The notes under the pieces were generated by a model. It was not told the DNA's origin, did not search any database, and worked only from the letters and a program-made list of their open reading frames with translations. This document shows, one piece after another, positions 24,827-35,797 of a stretch of 64,000 nucleotides of DNA; position 1 is the first letter of the stretch; every line of letters begins with the position of its first letter. The DNA is taken from assembly GCF_001619985.1 (NCBI RefSeq), contig NW_017264196.1:1240001-1304000 (forward strand). Reading direction: 5' to 3'. The translations under genes and the position numbers were made by a program. Origin of the DNA: Xylona heveae TC161. Its lineage: Eukaryota; Ascomycota; Xylonomycetes; Xylonales; Xylonaceae.

Positions 24827-26070
24827 ATGCGTCTTCTCCAGATCTGCGCTCTGACTCTGTTTGCCTTCGATGCGACAGTCTGGGGCGCTTCTGAAGAGAA
24901 GAAGGCTAAGCCAATTAAGCCATGTACCGTTCTGTCGCCGACCAGCGGTTCTTTTTTCGACCTGACTCCCATATCATTGTATCCGCCAAAGGCAGGAAAG
25001 AAATTGAAGAAGGATGACAGAACGGAAAGCTGGCATGCCAAGGGCTACGATTATCCTGCTAACTTCACTCTGAACGTTTGCGCCCCCGTAATGGAGGGCC
25101 TCAAGGATGTTATTGGCGTGGAGAAATCATTGTGGAGGAACGTCAGTGCGTTTTACAAGATGGATGGGAAGACCTATTCCATTGGGTACGTATGCCGGCT
25201 TTCTCATTCATTGAAGCAGTCTCCCAGGTCTCAATATCAATGTCTCAATGACTGACGTTTTCTGCAGCCAGCAGTCCTCCAGCCCCATTTTCAGAGGCCG
25301 AAAGCTTGTTCTGAATTATACCGATGGATCCCCGTGCCCGGCGCCGCGTCTCTCTCATTCACTCAGCACTCTCGACAAAGACACTAAGCGAAAGTTGAAG
25401 GATGATGATGATGATGACAATATTTCAAAAGATGTTCGGAGAAAGTCGACTGTAATCTCGTTCCTCTGCGATCGAGACCCGCTGGCTCCTAAAGCTGTTG
25501 TATCGTTTGTCGGTTCGCCCGACGACTGTGCTTATTTCTTTGAGGTTCGCTCCCAAGCAGCATGCGCTGGTGTCAACGACGCGCAGCAGACTTTGGGTCC
25601 TGGCGGCGTGTTTGGAGTAATGTAAGCAGCCCCTCGTACGAGACAGCACCTCTGTGCTCCGCATTATTCAACATTACCGCATTTGAGAAGATGACGCGAC
25701 TAATATGGCCATTTGCAGTGTTCTCATCGCAGTTTTAGTCTATCTGGTTGGTGGATGTGTATACCAGAGAACGGTGATGCACCAAAGAGGCTGGCGACAG
25801 CTGCCCAATTATTCCATGTGGGCTGGCATTGCAAGCTTCATCAAGGTAAGCCTAGGCGCCCACCGAGTTCAATGCCTGTATTATTACATGATTCTAACGT
25901 TTATTTCGTAACAGGACATGTTCGTCATTCTCTTCTCTTCCTGTCTCCGCTTCATGCCCAAGCGACGAAGGTACAGCCGCGTATCAAACGGTAATGCGCG
26001 AGGCAGGGCTGGCCGAACAGACGATGAGAATCGACTGATTGACCAATTGGACGAGGAGTGGGACGAATAG
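24827..26070 (+). CDS. MRL1-like mannose-6-phosphate-receptor-homology sorting receptor
   Basis: Type I membrane receptor with a luminal MRH (mannose 6-phosphate receptor homology) domain, expected to sort vacuolar hydrolases between Golgi and endosome. Exons are 24827-25185, 25268-25621, 25719-25845 and 25915-26070, giving 331 aa. An N-terminal signal peptide (about 1-20, MRLLQICALTLFAFDATVWG) precedes a Cys-containing luminal part with CTVLSPTSGSFFDLTPI, N-glycosylation sites and a Lys/Asp-rich loop. One transmembrane helix spans about 233-254, and a short cytosolic tail ends in the acidic LIDQLDEEWDE, which resembles adaptor-binding acidic tails. Intron positions keep phase throughout. ATG27-type proteins share the MRH fold and are the main alternative. 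Confidence 0.85.
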
Positions 26071-26902
26071 ACTGAATCAATCATAATGTTTATTTTGGCA
26101 TGGGCGGTTGATAGTGGCGTTTTGGCTTGATATTTCCCACGATCCTTTGGTGAAGCGTATAGACTATAATTCGTCACCTCCTATATAGCGCGAGTCAAGT
26201 ACTATGAAAAATAGGGCATGGATAATTCTACCAGAGTGCCTTTAACATGATTTGTATCTGTATCATCAATAACTTTTCTGGCGCTAGGGTTCAATTACGT
26301 GACAAGGGCTCCGCGATCTGTGGTTTAGCTTCCGTGCTCTAGGCGGAGATGCGACTAGTCCGTATGCGGATGGGTTCGAGTAGCGCAGGACGTTTTGGCA
26401 AGGTTTCGGGCCGGAAATCGACGACATCATCAATACTGTTAGACTCTACGGCAGGGCGATGTGATGATTTCCTAGGACGACCTATCCCGAGATCAAGCGT
26501 TAAACTCTTCTCGTAATCTTTCTACACGTATAGGTCGTCATGGCTATGCATTTTGTAAACAGGACTCGGCGCCGGGACAAAAATATATATAATGACCCTA
26601 AGCTCGACTGCAACCATACGACCTCCAACTTTTCTTGACTTCCCATCAATCTAATGTCCTTGTGTTTTTTTCGTGAGCAGGAGACCCGAATTTTGTTGAA
26701 TTTCTAATACCAAGTTCTAGTTGGGACTGCTTCGAAAGGACAGATTACTCAACGCACACGGCTTTCTTGACTCTCTTTACTTGCTCCGGACTGCCAATTT
26801 TGAGATATATCCTACTGGCGAATCCAAGGGAGGATACATGAAATTTGTTATATTTTATGTCCAAAAAAAAACTCCAATTTCTCTACCGATACCGCAGCCA
26901 CT
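26071..26902. other. Intergenic region upstream of the photolyase gene
   Basis: About 830 bp with no supportable gene. It should contain the 3' UTR of the MRL1-like gene and the promoter of the cryptochrome/photolyase. No clear light-response element was recognised. Confidence 0.5.
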
Positions 26903-29423
26903 ATGACTAAGCCTAAGCCTCGCGTTATATATTGGTTCCGAACTGATTTGCGTCTTCATGACTCTCCGGCCCTCAAGGCCGCGCTGGATCTTGAGCCAGA
27001 ATGTCTGTATCCCATCTGGACTTGGGATCCGCATTATGTGTACCGGGCACGAGTAGGCCCGAATCGATGGCAGTTTTTGTAAGTTTTGATATATCCTGGT
27101 TGTCGTGTTACGGCTTCTCGTCTTTCTTCCTGCGTCTGTATTTTATCTAGGGCATTGCTCCGCTGTGGTTATTCTTCATTGCTGTCTCTTAAGTTTTATA
27201 TGTGTCGCGTACTTTTCTCTTTTTAAATCAGAAAGATCCTGAACCAAGTACGATCTGCTATTGGTGCTACTTCATGACGATATTGGGAAAACATATCACC
27301 CCTGCTCTTTCTCGTCTGCTGTTTCTTCTCCCCAGTGTATATTGAAGTCTGTATTAAGCACAGACACATAGATTTCTTGTATTTCCTGCTCTGTTGAAGA
27401 GTATACTCTCCTCTTTCTGACACACTTCTAACAATCTCATAGACTGGACTGTCAGTCTGATCTTTCAGCATCAATTACAAAGCTGAATAAAAAGTCCAAG
27501 CTTTTCGTCATACGAGAAAGTCCTACAACACTATTCCCCAAGCTTTTCAAAGCATGGAATATCTCTCATCTCGTATTCGAAAAAGATACCGATGCGTACG
27601 CTCGGGACCGCGACAACGAAGTCACGGAAATAGCCAAGAAGGCCGGCGTCCAAGTCATCACAAAAGTTGGCCGCACGCTGTATGATCCAGATGAGCTTGT
27701 CAAGCAAAATCATGGTAAACCAACCATGTCTATTTCTCAAGTTATAAAGGTTCGCTTCTCTCTTTTTCTCCAGTTTATTCATCTCTTTGTCCAACTTCTT
27801 TCTCTTCCTACCTTGTCCTATTTACTTCTCAAACCACCATGCATCTCATATACTAATTATTGCATCCCATTCCAGGCTGGCGAGCAAATTGGACAAATCC
27901 CACGCCCCATTCCCGCACCTGCGTCCCTCCCCGACCCAGGCGACACCAGCCTTAACTTCAAGCAGGACCATCCTTCCTCTGAGCCCGACATCAACGCCCC
28001 GCAGCGCAACAGCTCGGACCAATCCTACGCCCATCTTGCAGGACCTCAGGGCGATTTCTCCGTGCCTACATACGACGAACTTGGTCTCAAACCCTCAACC
28101 ACGCCGCACCATGGCGGAGAGACCGCCGCGCTGGCAGCGCTGGACAAGATCATTTCCAACACAAAATACACAGCGACATTTGAAAAGCCATCAACCGCGC
28201 CGACCGCGTTCGAACCGCAATCAACGACTCTGCTAAGTCCCCATTTACACTTTGGATCACTCAGTTGTCGCGAATTCTACTGGCGCGCGCAGGACGTCGT
28301 AGACAACTTCAAGCAGGGCACGGCAAGCCATCCACCTACGAGTCTCACGGGACAGTTATTATTCCGAGACATGTATTTTGGCGCGCAAGCCGCGCTGGGA
28401 CACAAATTCGGACAAGCGTACGGGAACCCTTCTTGTCGGTCCGTGCCGTGGCACTTGCCATCCAAAGTCAACGAGGACACGGGACTTGTCGTCCGCGACG
28501 GCGGCGGTGGCGGAGGAGTCGAGTACAGCATCGACTCCAGCACAGCAGAGACTTGGTTTCAGCGATGGAAGTACGGATGCACGGGCTTCCCTTGGATCGA
28601 TGCATTGATGCGCCAGTTGCGGCAGGAAGGGTGGATCCACCACCTCGGACGACACGCAGTGGCCTGTTTCCTGACGCGGGGCGGATGCTACGTCGATTGG
28701 GAGCGCGGCGCTGCAGTATTCGAGGAATGGCTCATTGACCATGAACCCGCATGTAATATTGGGAACTGGCAATGGCTGTCGTGCACGGCATTCTATGCGC
28801 AGTTTTATCGGTGTTATTCCCCAATTAGCTTTCCGCAGAAATGGGACAAAGACGGCGCCTTCGTGCGGAAATATGTTCCCGAGTTGGCAAATTTCCCGGC
28901 AAAGTATATCTATGAGCCGTGGAAGGCTCCCATAGCGGACCAGAAAGCCGCGGGATGCCTGATCAAGAGCATCGACGAGGAGGGAGAAGATGGAGAGCTG
29001 GATTTGTCTCCGTGGAAAAAGGAAATAGTAGCCGAAAAGCACGAAGCGAATGGCGCCCAAAATGGCGACGAGAAGAAGGAGAAGGAGTCTATGAATATTT
29101 ACCCAAAGCCCATGTTTGACTTCCCTAGCCGCAGAACGACGTGCATCAATGCGCTGAAGAATGCGTATCGGGTTGGGCTCTACGGGAATGATCAAAAGGT
29201 CCTAGACGGGACGTGGAGAGACCTGTTTCCCGATGAAGCCGAAGGGCCGACGAGCACGGCAGATGTTGAGGCGATGCATGATGCTGATGCCCACGGCGAG
29301 TTTGTGCATGATGCGGAAGGCCATGAAGGTCTTCACGAAAAGGACCATTCGCCGGTGGGTAGGAAGAGAAAGGAACACGGACAAGGGACTTTAGACGGAC
29401 ACGTGAAAAGGACGAAGACGTGA
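26903..29423 (+). CDS. cryA: Cryptochrome/photolyase family protein, (6-4)-photolyase class (CryA-like)
   Basis: FAD-dependent blue-light protein; in Aspergillus nidulans the relative CryA combines DNA repair with control of sexual development. Exons are 26903-27078, 27443-27749 and 27876-29423, giving 676 aa. The N-terminal photolyase alpha/beta domain starts with VIYWFRTDLRLHDSPAL. The FAD-binding domain includes EGWIHHLGRHAVACFLTRG, which keeps the two His of the (6-4) photolyase active site, then NIGNWQWLSC and FPAKYIYEPWKAP. The protein is longer than A. nidulans CryA because of a Gly-rich loop (encoded near 28500) and a charged C-terminal extension. Intron 1 is long (364 nt) but skipping it gives an exact family match across the junction (WQFLLDCQSDLSAS). 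The name cryA is assigned by similarity and is not certain. Confidence 0.88.
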
Positions 29424-30060
29424 TAGTCACAAGGCCCATAGGGTCCTAGAGGAACTATCAATCGATGTATTTTAAATTAATATCGCGGATACTATAATAA
29501 AAGGGTACCAGCCGAGTGATGCCAAAATCAAGTTGGATGTGGTTTTAACAGCCCAACATTCTCCCTGGAGCATGTGCCATAGCTTGATAGAAATGGTTAA
29601 TACTATTTTTCGAGTCTATTATCACCTAGATACAAAAGCGCCCTCGCCTCAGGGGTCAATCTATGCAGAACGTCTCTTATTTCAGAAAAAGCGTTTATGC
29701 GAGGCAATTTCCGAAATTCCTTTCGCTTTTAATTCTCCATCAATCCAATGGCCAAAGAGAAAATAAAATAAAACAAAAAACATAAAACGAATAAGTCAAA
29801 CCAACGCTTAAGATTTCCAATTTCATTTACAATGTAACCTCCTTCTCTTCCTTTTGGCCCACTTTCAGATTTTTCAGATTTGGTCTTTCCTTCTTTCAAG
29901 TCTATGCTGTTGGCCAACTTTAAAGCCTCATCGCACCTAAATAACCTTCTGAATCTTCGATGAGATATTTAGCGTCGGCTATCTGGTGAAGAACATGTGG
30001 TTGCGATATGATACTATCCGTAAATTTCTTGCTCCCCACATAGACACGAGCAACATCTGG
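29424..30060. other. Convergent intergenic region
   Basis: About 640 bp between the 3' ends of the photolyase gene (+) and the seven-exon gene (-). AT-rich, with only short frames. Likely 3' UTRs. Confidence 0.6.
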
Positions 30061-31177
30061 CTATGCCGCATTGTCCCTGGGAATGTATCCATTCGCGCGT
30101 CCTGCTTTGTAAAACCAGCGGACTTGCTCCATTTCGGCAAATGTAACCTGTAATTCAAGGTTAGATAGAACAATAAGATGTTAATGGGGATGAAGTCTTT
30201 ACACTCTTTACCACACCTCCTCTTTTACCCAGCTCTCCAGTAGACTGAACGACAATTGTCTTTTTCAGGCAACTGCGCAAAGCTGGACGCGATGAGGGAG
30301 GTGATGAGGGCAAGAGTCCCTGAAACGGGTTGATTGCTCCGAGACATCTGGTGGTCAAGGGGCGTATCTCCTTAGATGGCCGGCATCGAGTGCGTGATCC
30401 GTAGTCCCTTGTCTGAATTTCCCGGCACCTCCTAAGAAGCGCATCACTCGTTTGCCATCTGGCCTATCAACAAGAACGGAATCAGTAAAGCCTGCCTCGG
30501 AAAAGTAGGGATTAAAGCTCAGGGTTCAATGAGGACTCACCAGTGCTTGCGAATCCTTAAAAGCTGGAGGCCGAGTTGGTCGAGTAGAATCCCAAAATGC
30601 CTAAGGAGTAATTAGAGCCAATCCACGCCGCCTTAGATGATGTCGTCCTTACTTTGACTGGCTCATTTAATCTGGTCCTGAGGACACGACGAGTCCCCGT
30701 GTATTGCTCGCTGGTCTTTCGATCTTTATCTGCGGTGTTCAGAATAGTCGTATTGATCTTTGTCTATTTCGAATATTAGTCTAGCGGTCATCCTGCGAAT
30801 TTTTGAAAGAAGTCAAACCGGAGCAGTAGTTTTAGGTGAGTTTGAGAGTAGCTCAAGAAGTCGACGAGCTCTCTCAAGGCACCTTTCTACACTATCCTAG
30901 AAGAGCTCAGTCTCATTTACAATTGCAGGACCGGATTTAATATCCCTTACCAATGGTCGTGCCATGTGGGACACGGCATTGCGACGCCCGTAGGATTTCC
31001 GAGGATTGGATTTAAGATGGACCGGGAACGAAGGCAGCTGATATATATTAGAAGAGCTGAGGATGCAGAAGGACAAGTCCTACTCACCTCCATAGAGGAG
31101 AGGATCTGTTTTATGCGGATCAAGCGAGCCTGAGCACGCTCAAGAGCGGCGCTCGAGAAAGTGCTTGAGGATGCCAT
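30061..31177 (-). CDS. Hypothetical protein with PP1-docking-like motif, seven exons
   Basis: A gene that cannot be seen as one open frame. On the minus strand seven exons join perfectly: 31177-31088, 31037-30951, 30896-30819, 30763-30653, 30600-30541, 30463-30203 and 30147-30061. They give 774 nt or 257 aa ending in TAG. Every intron begins with GT (GTGAGT, GTAAGG, GTTTGA, GTAAGG, GTGAGT, GTAAAG), ends in AG and lies in phase 0. The N-terminus is a predicted helix (LERAQARLIRIKQIL), followed by Arg-rich segments. The C-terminal 60 residues hold SCLKK (about 206-210) and KSVTF (about 228-232), which resemble the SILK and RVxF docking motifs of protein phosphatase 1 partners. The last residues (EMEQVRWFYKAGRANGY) look like a conserved helix. 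I do not recognise the family, so PP1 binding is inference only. Confidence 0.8.
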
Positions 31178-31835
31178 TAATGTAGCAGTAACGATACTGA
31201 GAGGGTGTTCAGTAGAAAGCAAAGTGTCTTAAGACAAGATGGTACTGATAAGCACAAAGAACAGGAGATGATTCAGCGGAGTGAGAAAATTGGGAAGATT
31301 ACCAAGACAAAACAAATGCAGGGAAGGAGAAGAAAACAAGAGGGCATAAAAGACAACAAACCAGAAAAACAATCGGTTAAGACTGAAGATCAAGGAGCAG
31401 CTGGGTAATCTCTAGGGACTTGGGAATCTGATATGATTATTGAGCAATAACATCGTATGGATAAGAAACATATCATGTTCGAAATATGAAGTGAACACCA
31501 GATACAATCTATCACTGATGGCCGGGTACCCATGAGTTTGATGCTGGGGTCCCCGACCCACCGCAGAGTCTTTCATTTGACTCTCGAAATGAGGAAGCAC
31601 GAGATATTTCCGAGATACTTTTGGCTGGTATCCGCCAGTACAGCCAATTGAGCAGCCTCTTCAGTAGAAATCGTTAAGTGTCCTTTTGTGCAAGATAAAA
31701 CCAGTTTAGCTCAGGCCACTGAAAGATACCCTTCCGGCAGAGGCAAGGACTCAAGCTCGGAATATAAAAGAAGGACCATTACACCAACTAGCTGTCTACA
31801 ATATTATCATTGCTCTCAGATCAGCAGGACAAATA
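31178..31835. other. Upstream region of the seven-exon gene
   Basis: About 660 bp without a supported gene; it should contain the promoter of the minus-strand gene starting at 31177. The plus-strand frames here (31205-31408, 31688-31879) have biased, purine-rich composition and no domain. Confidence 0.45.
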
Positions 31836-32287
31836 TTACCAGCAAAGTGAAAGCGAGAGCATCCTTGCTAGGCCCTTAGAGATTTGGTACTCGTTTCAGA
31901 AACCATAGTCAGCAACGATTGAAAGCTCGATCTAGCATTGAAAAATAACGGACGAGTGACACACCTTAATGGCGAATGCTGCTGTAAGAAGCAGATAAAA
32001 GACATATATGGCGATGGACCGATAGACTTGGACGTACATGATTAAATTATGCGGATGGGACTAACTATGGCATGATGTCTGTTTGCTGTCATCGAGTATA
32101 GAGATCAGTGGAATAACTTCATTGCTTTCTGGGTGGCCAGAGCCGTATATACACGATAAGCTTCAGGCTGGTATCCGTACCAATCGACCGCAACAGTTCC
32201 ATTTGCTTGTTGCTTTTCCTTTCGGACATGCGTTGTGAGGCTGGCAAGTAAGAGAATTTCTGCTGCCACTAAAAAATACCATCGCAA
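31836..32287 (-). CDS. Possible small two-segment membrane protein (tentative)
   Basis: Tentative gene of 82 aa from three exons: 32287-32155, 32026-31965 and 31889-31836. The phases agree and each proposed intron has GT and AG ends. The model has two hydrophobic stretches: the N-terminal WYFLVAAEILLLASL and a second, YRSIAIYVFYLLLTAAFAI, the latter entirely within exon 2. It starts 60 bases past the stop of the Tm-1-like gene on the same strand. No family is recognised, and the first donor (GTGTAT) is weak. An unspliced 60-aa frame (32287-32105) is the simpler alternative. Chance hydrophobic frames cannot be excluded. Confidence 0.28.
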
Positions 32288-32346
32288 AATGTCGAAGTCT
32301 TCGAGACTTCTTTCCTCCCGACGACAGATAATTTTCTTCCAAGGAA

Positions 32347-33633
32347 TTACTGCCTTCCTTCGGAACGTTTCACAAATTCTACCAGCTGTTCCGCTATATC
32401 CACAGCAAAAGATGGGTCGTTGATATATCTTTGATCCCTTTTCACCCCAATACCGCTTTCTTCTAGGCCCTTCTCAATGGCAGTGAACAGTGCCTCATCG
32501 GCAGCGCTGTCATGATAAGGCCCTCCAGGACTCTCTATCATGCTTATACCACCGGTCGGAAGCCATACCTGCACCAGTTGGGGTGATTTCACATTTTCCC
32601 TCAGCTTTTCCGAAATAAAAGCTCCAATTTTTCTGCACTCATCCTCAGAAGTCCTAACCAGGGTGACTGAAGGATTATGCTCATAGATATTACGATGAGC
32701 AAATCGCTGTGGAAGGCTCCCTCTGGGACCAAAATTGACCATATCACAGGCTCCTACGCTCACAACCTGTGGGATCCCGGCTTTGGCTGCCGCTTCGAGA
32801 CGATTTGGACCAGCAGTGAGTACGCCACCGACAATCTCATCCGGTATTTCGCTCGTGGTAAGGTCGAGAATGGCGTCTAATAGGTTCTCTCTAACCAGGC
32901 GTTCCATTGCTCTGCCACCAGCGCCCGTGGCATGGAAGACGTAAACTTCATAGCCATGATGAGCTTCAAGATGACGTCGTATTTCATCAACACAGGGTGT
33001 CGTTACACCGAACATGGTCACACCAACCCGGACTTTCTTTTTCTCTTTGACGCCGGTGTTGTTACCCTCCTTGTGAGCTTGGTAACTCAGCGACATGCCG
33101 GTAATAGCTCCGGCGGCATTTGACAAAATTTTGTGAAGAATCGAATTCGAGCCAGCGATATCAACAACACTGTACATCATAGAGATATCTGTTTCGCCGA
33201 CAAAGGTACTGATATCCCCACTGGCCATCGTTGAGACAATTAGCTTTGGGAAGCCGATTGGGAGGCTGTCCCGCATAACAGTCGCCACCAAAGATGTTCC
33301 GCTAGATCCTCCAATCGATATGATGCCAGAGATGGAGGAAGAATGGAAGAGCTCTCTGACGCAAGATGATGCACAGGTGGAGATCAGCCTGACCATGTCT
33401 GCGCGTGTGTTGTCTTCCGGCTTCTTAGTGAAGCCTGCCTCCGCTGAAGTTGAGTAGCGAGAGATGAGATCGCCATGACTGATGTTAATAGCAGAATGCT
33501 CACACGATTTATTTCCAACGTCAATTAGTATCACCCTCAGATTCTGGCTTCGAAGAATTTCGGAGCGGAGGTAAAGAAGCTCCTCTAATTTGGTATCGCA
33601 AGTGCCGAGCAGGGCAACTGTTGTATGAGCCAT
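32347..33633 (-). CDS. Tm-1-like ATP-binding domain protein (UPF0261)
   Basis: Single-exon protein of 428 aa in the UPF0261 family. This is the N-terminal domain of the tomato protein Tm-1 and also occurs as stand-alone bacterial proteins. The biochemical role is not established; the plant homologue binds ATP. Typical features are the N-terminal VALLGTCDTKLEELLYLR, a glycine-rich IISIGGSSGTSLVATVMR nucleotide-binding segment (about 125-142), VSTMASGD and DISMMYSVVDIAG, and in the second half VGVTMFGVTTPCV, VFHATGAGGRAMERLV and the DLTTSEIPDEIVGGVLTAGP region. I chose the start at 33633 (MAHTTVALL), since an upstream Met at 33702 would add an unconserved leader. It is divergent from the TIM-barrel gene, with a 732-bp intergenic stretch; the two are functional partners in other organisms. 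Confidence 0.93.
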   Translation of the reverse strand: MAHTTVALLGTCDTKLEELLYLRSEILRSQNLRVILIDVGNKSCEHSAINISHGDLISRYSTSAEAGFTKKPEDNTRADMVRLISTCASSCVRELFHSSSISGIISIGGSSGTSLVATVMRDSLPIGFPKLIVSTMASGDISTFVGETDISMMYSVVDIAGSNSILHKILSNAAGAITGMSLSYQAHKEGNNTGVKEKKKVRVGVTMFGVTTPCVDEIRRHLEAHHGYEVYVFHATGAGGRAMERLVRENLLDAILDLTTSEIPDEIVGGVLTAGPNRLEAAAKAGIPQVVSVGACDMVNFGPRGSLPQRFAHRNIYEHNPSVTLVRTSEDECRKIGAFISEKLRENVKSPQLVQVWLPTGGISMIESPGGPYHDSAADEALFTAIEKGLEESGIGVKRDQRYINDPSFAVDIAEQLVEFVKRSEGRQ

Positions 33634-34365
33634 GATGGGACAAGCACGAGTTGGTTTGGGAGAGAGAGCTGCACATGAAATGGAACATAAGTGGTATAAC
33701 AAACTTCAAAAAATTGATACCAACTTATATTCATCCAACACACCTGAGGATCATGGATCTAGTTGGACACAGTTTACACCCTGGATACGATCGTGGTGAT
33801 CGGTGGATAGAGACCAGAGCAAAGACCCATCATGCCAGAAACACAGGCAAATCGATCACCTACATGATACCGCAGATCGATGTTCAAGTCTTGATCATGA
33901 AGAGAAGGCACGAGCGGGGTTTTTCGAGCAGATGCATGGCGGTCATCATTGGACCAGCGTGAATCATATCCTTGCAGTGTGCATCACTTTGACGGAGACT
34001 TTGCCGTGGTGGCCTCGGTGGGTTGCTAAAGTACGGGTAAACCATACCCGAAGCGCCTATGGGACGGAGTCAAGCGAACTGGGGGTTCCCGTCCGGAAGA
34101 GAAGCCCCCACCAGCACCCATGGTTGCCAGATCGTTTACATCACAGAGGAGGGGAAATTCTTCCACTTATGAGAACCTTACACCATAGACACTAATTAAT
34201 TTGATGGCCCGCTGATTAGCGTAGTATTAAATTTCTTCTCATGCAGTTTGAGAGATTGAAGAAACGCTTCTGACTTATACAATACAATTTCTGGATAACT
34301 CCTTTCCCAAATAATTATCTTGGTCTACCAATTTCCGCCTATACAGTGAGGTGAAGATCGTCAAC
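33634..34365. promoter_or_regulatory. Shared divergent promoter of the Tm-1-like pair
   Basis: A 732-bp spacer separates two divergent genes whose products correspond to the two halves of one plant protein, so shared regulation is likely. No gene is supported inside it. I see no named binding site that I can defend. Confidence 0.55.
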
Positions 34366-35317
34366 ATGCCGCGACCAACGGACCGTAAAGATGTTCTCGA
34401 TAAATTGAAGCGAACAATTGCAGAGGGCAAAGTCATTGTTGGTGCTGGTGCAGGTCGGAACAGAGGCAGAGAAGCTGCACGCGGTCCTCCGCTGACACTT
34501 TCACAGGAATTGGCTTGTCTGCCAAGTTCATCGAAAAGGGTGGAGCGGATTTGATAATTGTCTATAACTCAGGTCGGTATCGTATGGCGGGGCGTGGATC
34601 GCTGGCGGGCTTGATGCCGTACGGAGATGCGAATGGTGTAGTTCTTGAAATGGTGAATATTATCATCTTCCAGTTAGTATTAGGACCTTCTAACGAGCGA
34701 ACTTTGCGCAGGCCGGAGAAGTGCTGCCAATTGTACAGAATGCTCCAGTTCTTGCTGGAGTATGCGCGAGTGATCCGTTCCGCTCGATGCCTCATTTCCT
34801 CAAACAGCTCAAAGAACTCGGCTTTTGTGGCGTCCAGAATTTTCCAACCGTCGGTCTGATCGATGGCAAGTTTAGACAGAACCTCGAAGAGACGGGCATG
34901 GGTTACGATGAGGAAGTCAAGATGGTCAAACTTGCTCATGAACTGGGCCTGTTGACTACTCCTTACGTTTTCAATGTTGATGAAGCCAAGCGTATGGCAC
35001 ACGCTGGGGCTGACCTCCTTGTGGCTCATATGGGGCTCACGACAGCCGGCTCAATCGGCGCGACGACAGCTTCATCATTGGATGACTGTGTCAAGTTAAT
35101 CCAGGATATCAGAGATGAAGCGGTCAAGATCAATCCTGAAATCATTGTCCTCTGTCATGGTGGTCCCATTGCTGAAGTTCAGGATGCCGAATATGTCTTG
35201 AGTCGGACAAAAGGTGTTCAAGGCTTCTATGGGGCGAGCAGCATGGAACGATTGCCGGTCGAGATGGCGATCAAGCAAACCACGGAATCCTTCAAGTCAC
35301 TCAAGGCGGGTCAGTGA
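34366..35317 (+). CDS. TIM-barrel protein of PEP-hydrolase-like family (Tm-1 C-terminal domain)
   Basis: Enzyme-like TIM-barrel protein of the family annotated as phosphoenolpyruvate hydrolase-like (PF09370), which forms the C-terminal half of plant Tm-1 proteins. Exons are 34366-34453, 34507-34652 and 34712-35317, giving 279 aa. Conserved pieces are [97 protein letters not shown] and a final [17 protein letters not shown] with the phosphate-binding-like GxxGASS stretch. The substrate is unknown. The start Met is the first ATG in frame. Introns are short (53 and 59 nt) and the joined reading frame follows the family closely. Confidence 0.93.
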
Positions 35318-35797
35318 AGATCTGAGGCCGGAAGAGCAAATTGAACATAGGAAACTGTATATGAGAAAGTGAAGGGTTTGCAGTTAAGCATGGCTAAAAT
35401 GACCTCGGGATTTTGGTATAGTCAGCCTAAATCTTTACCGAGCTTCGGTGCTGTAGATTGGCATCTCCACGTCTTGTTATACTGTGTTCATAAGTGATGC
35501 AAAGCATATGACAAGCTTGATCACACAAACTTACTCTTATTATCCTTTTAAATTTCACTTAATGAACGGTAGAAAAAATCGAGAAGAATACGTCAGATAA
35601 AAATCAGCAGTCAAAAAACGGATTTTTAATCAAGAAAAAAAAAAACAAAAAAACCGTAATGGAGAATGACGAGACGTCACCTGAAAAATAAGGCTCTATA
35701 CGAGAATTACATATCCTCAAATTTTATCAAGGGCATATTCAAATGCGAACAGTCTCCGATATCTTTACTGCTTGTAATAAAAATGGTCAATCACGAG

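Noticed and set aside
26330-26415. tRNA-like stretch with a GGTTCGAG segment
   Set aside because: The bases either side of the TTCGAG loop do not pair into a T-arm and no acceptor stem could be formed, so I do not call a tRNA.
28359-29195. 278-codon minus-strand open frame
   Set aside because: It lies opposite the FAD-binding domain of the photolyase gene, which is clearly coding on the plus strand.
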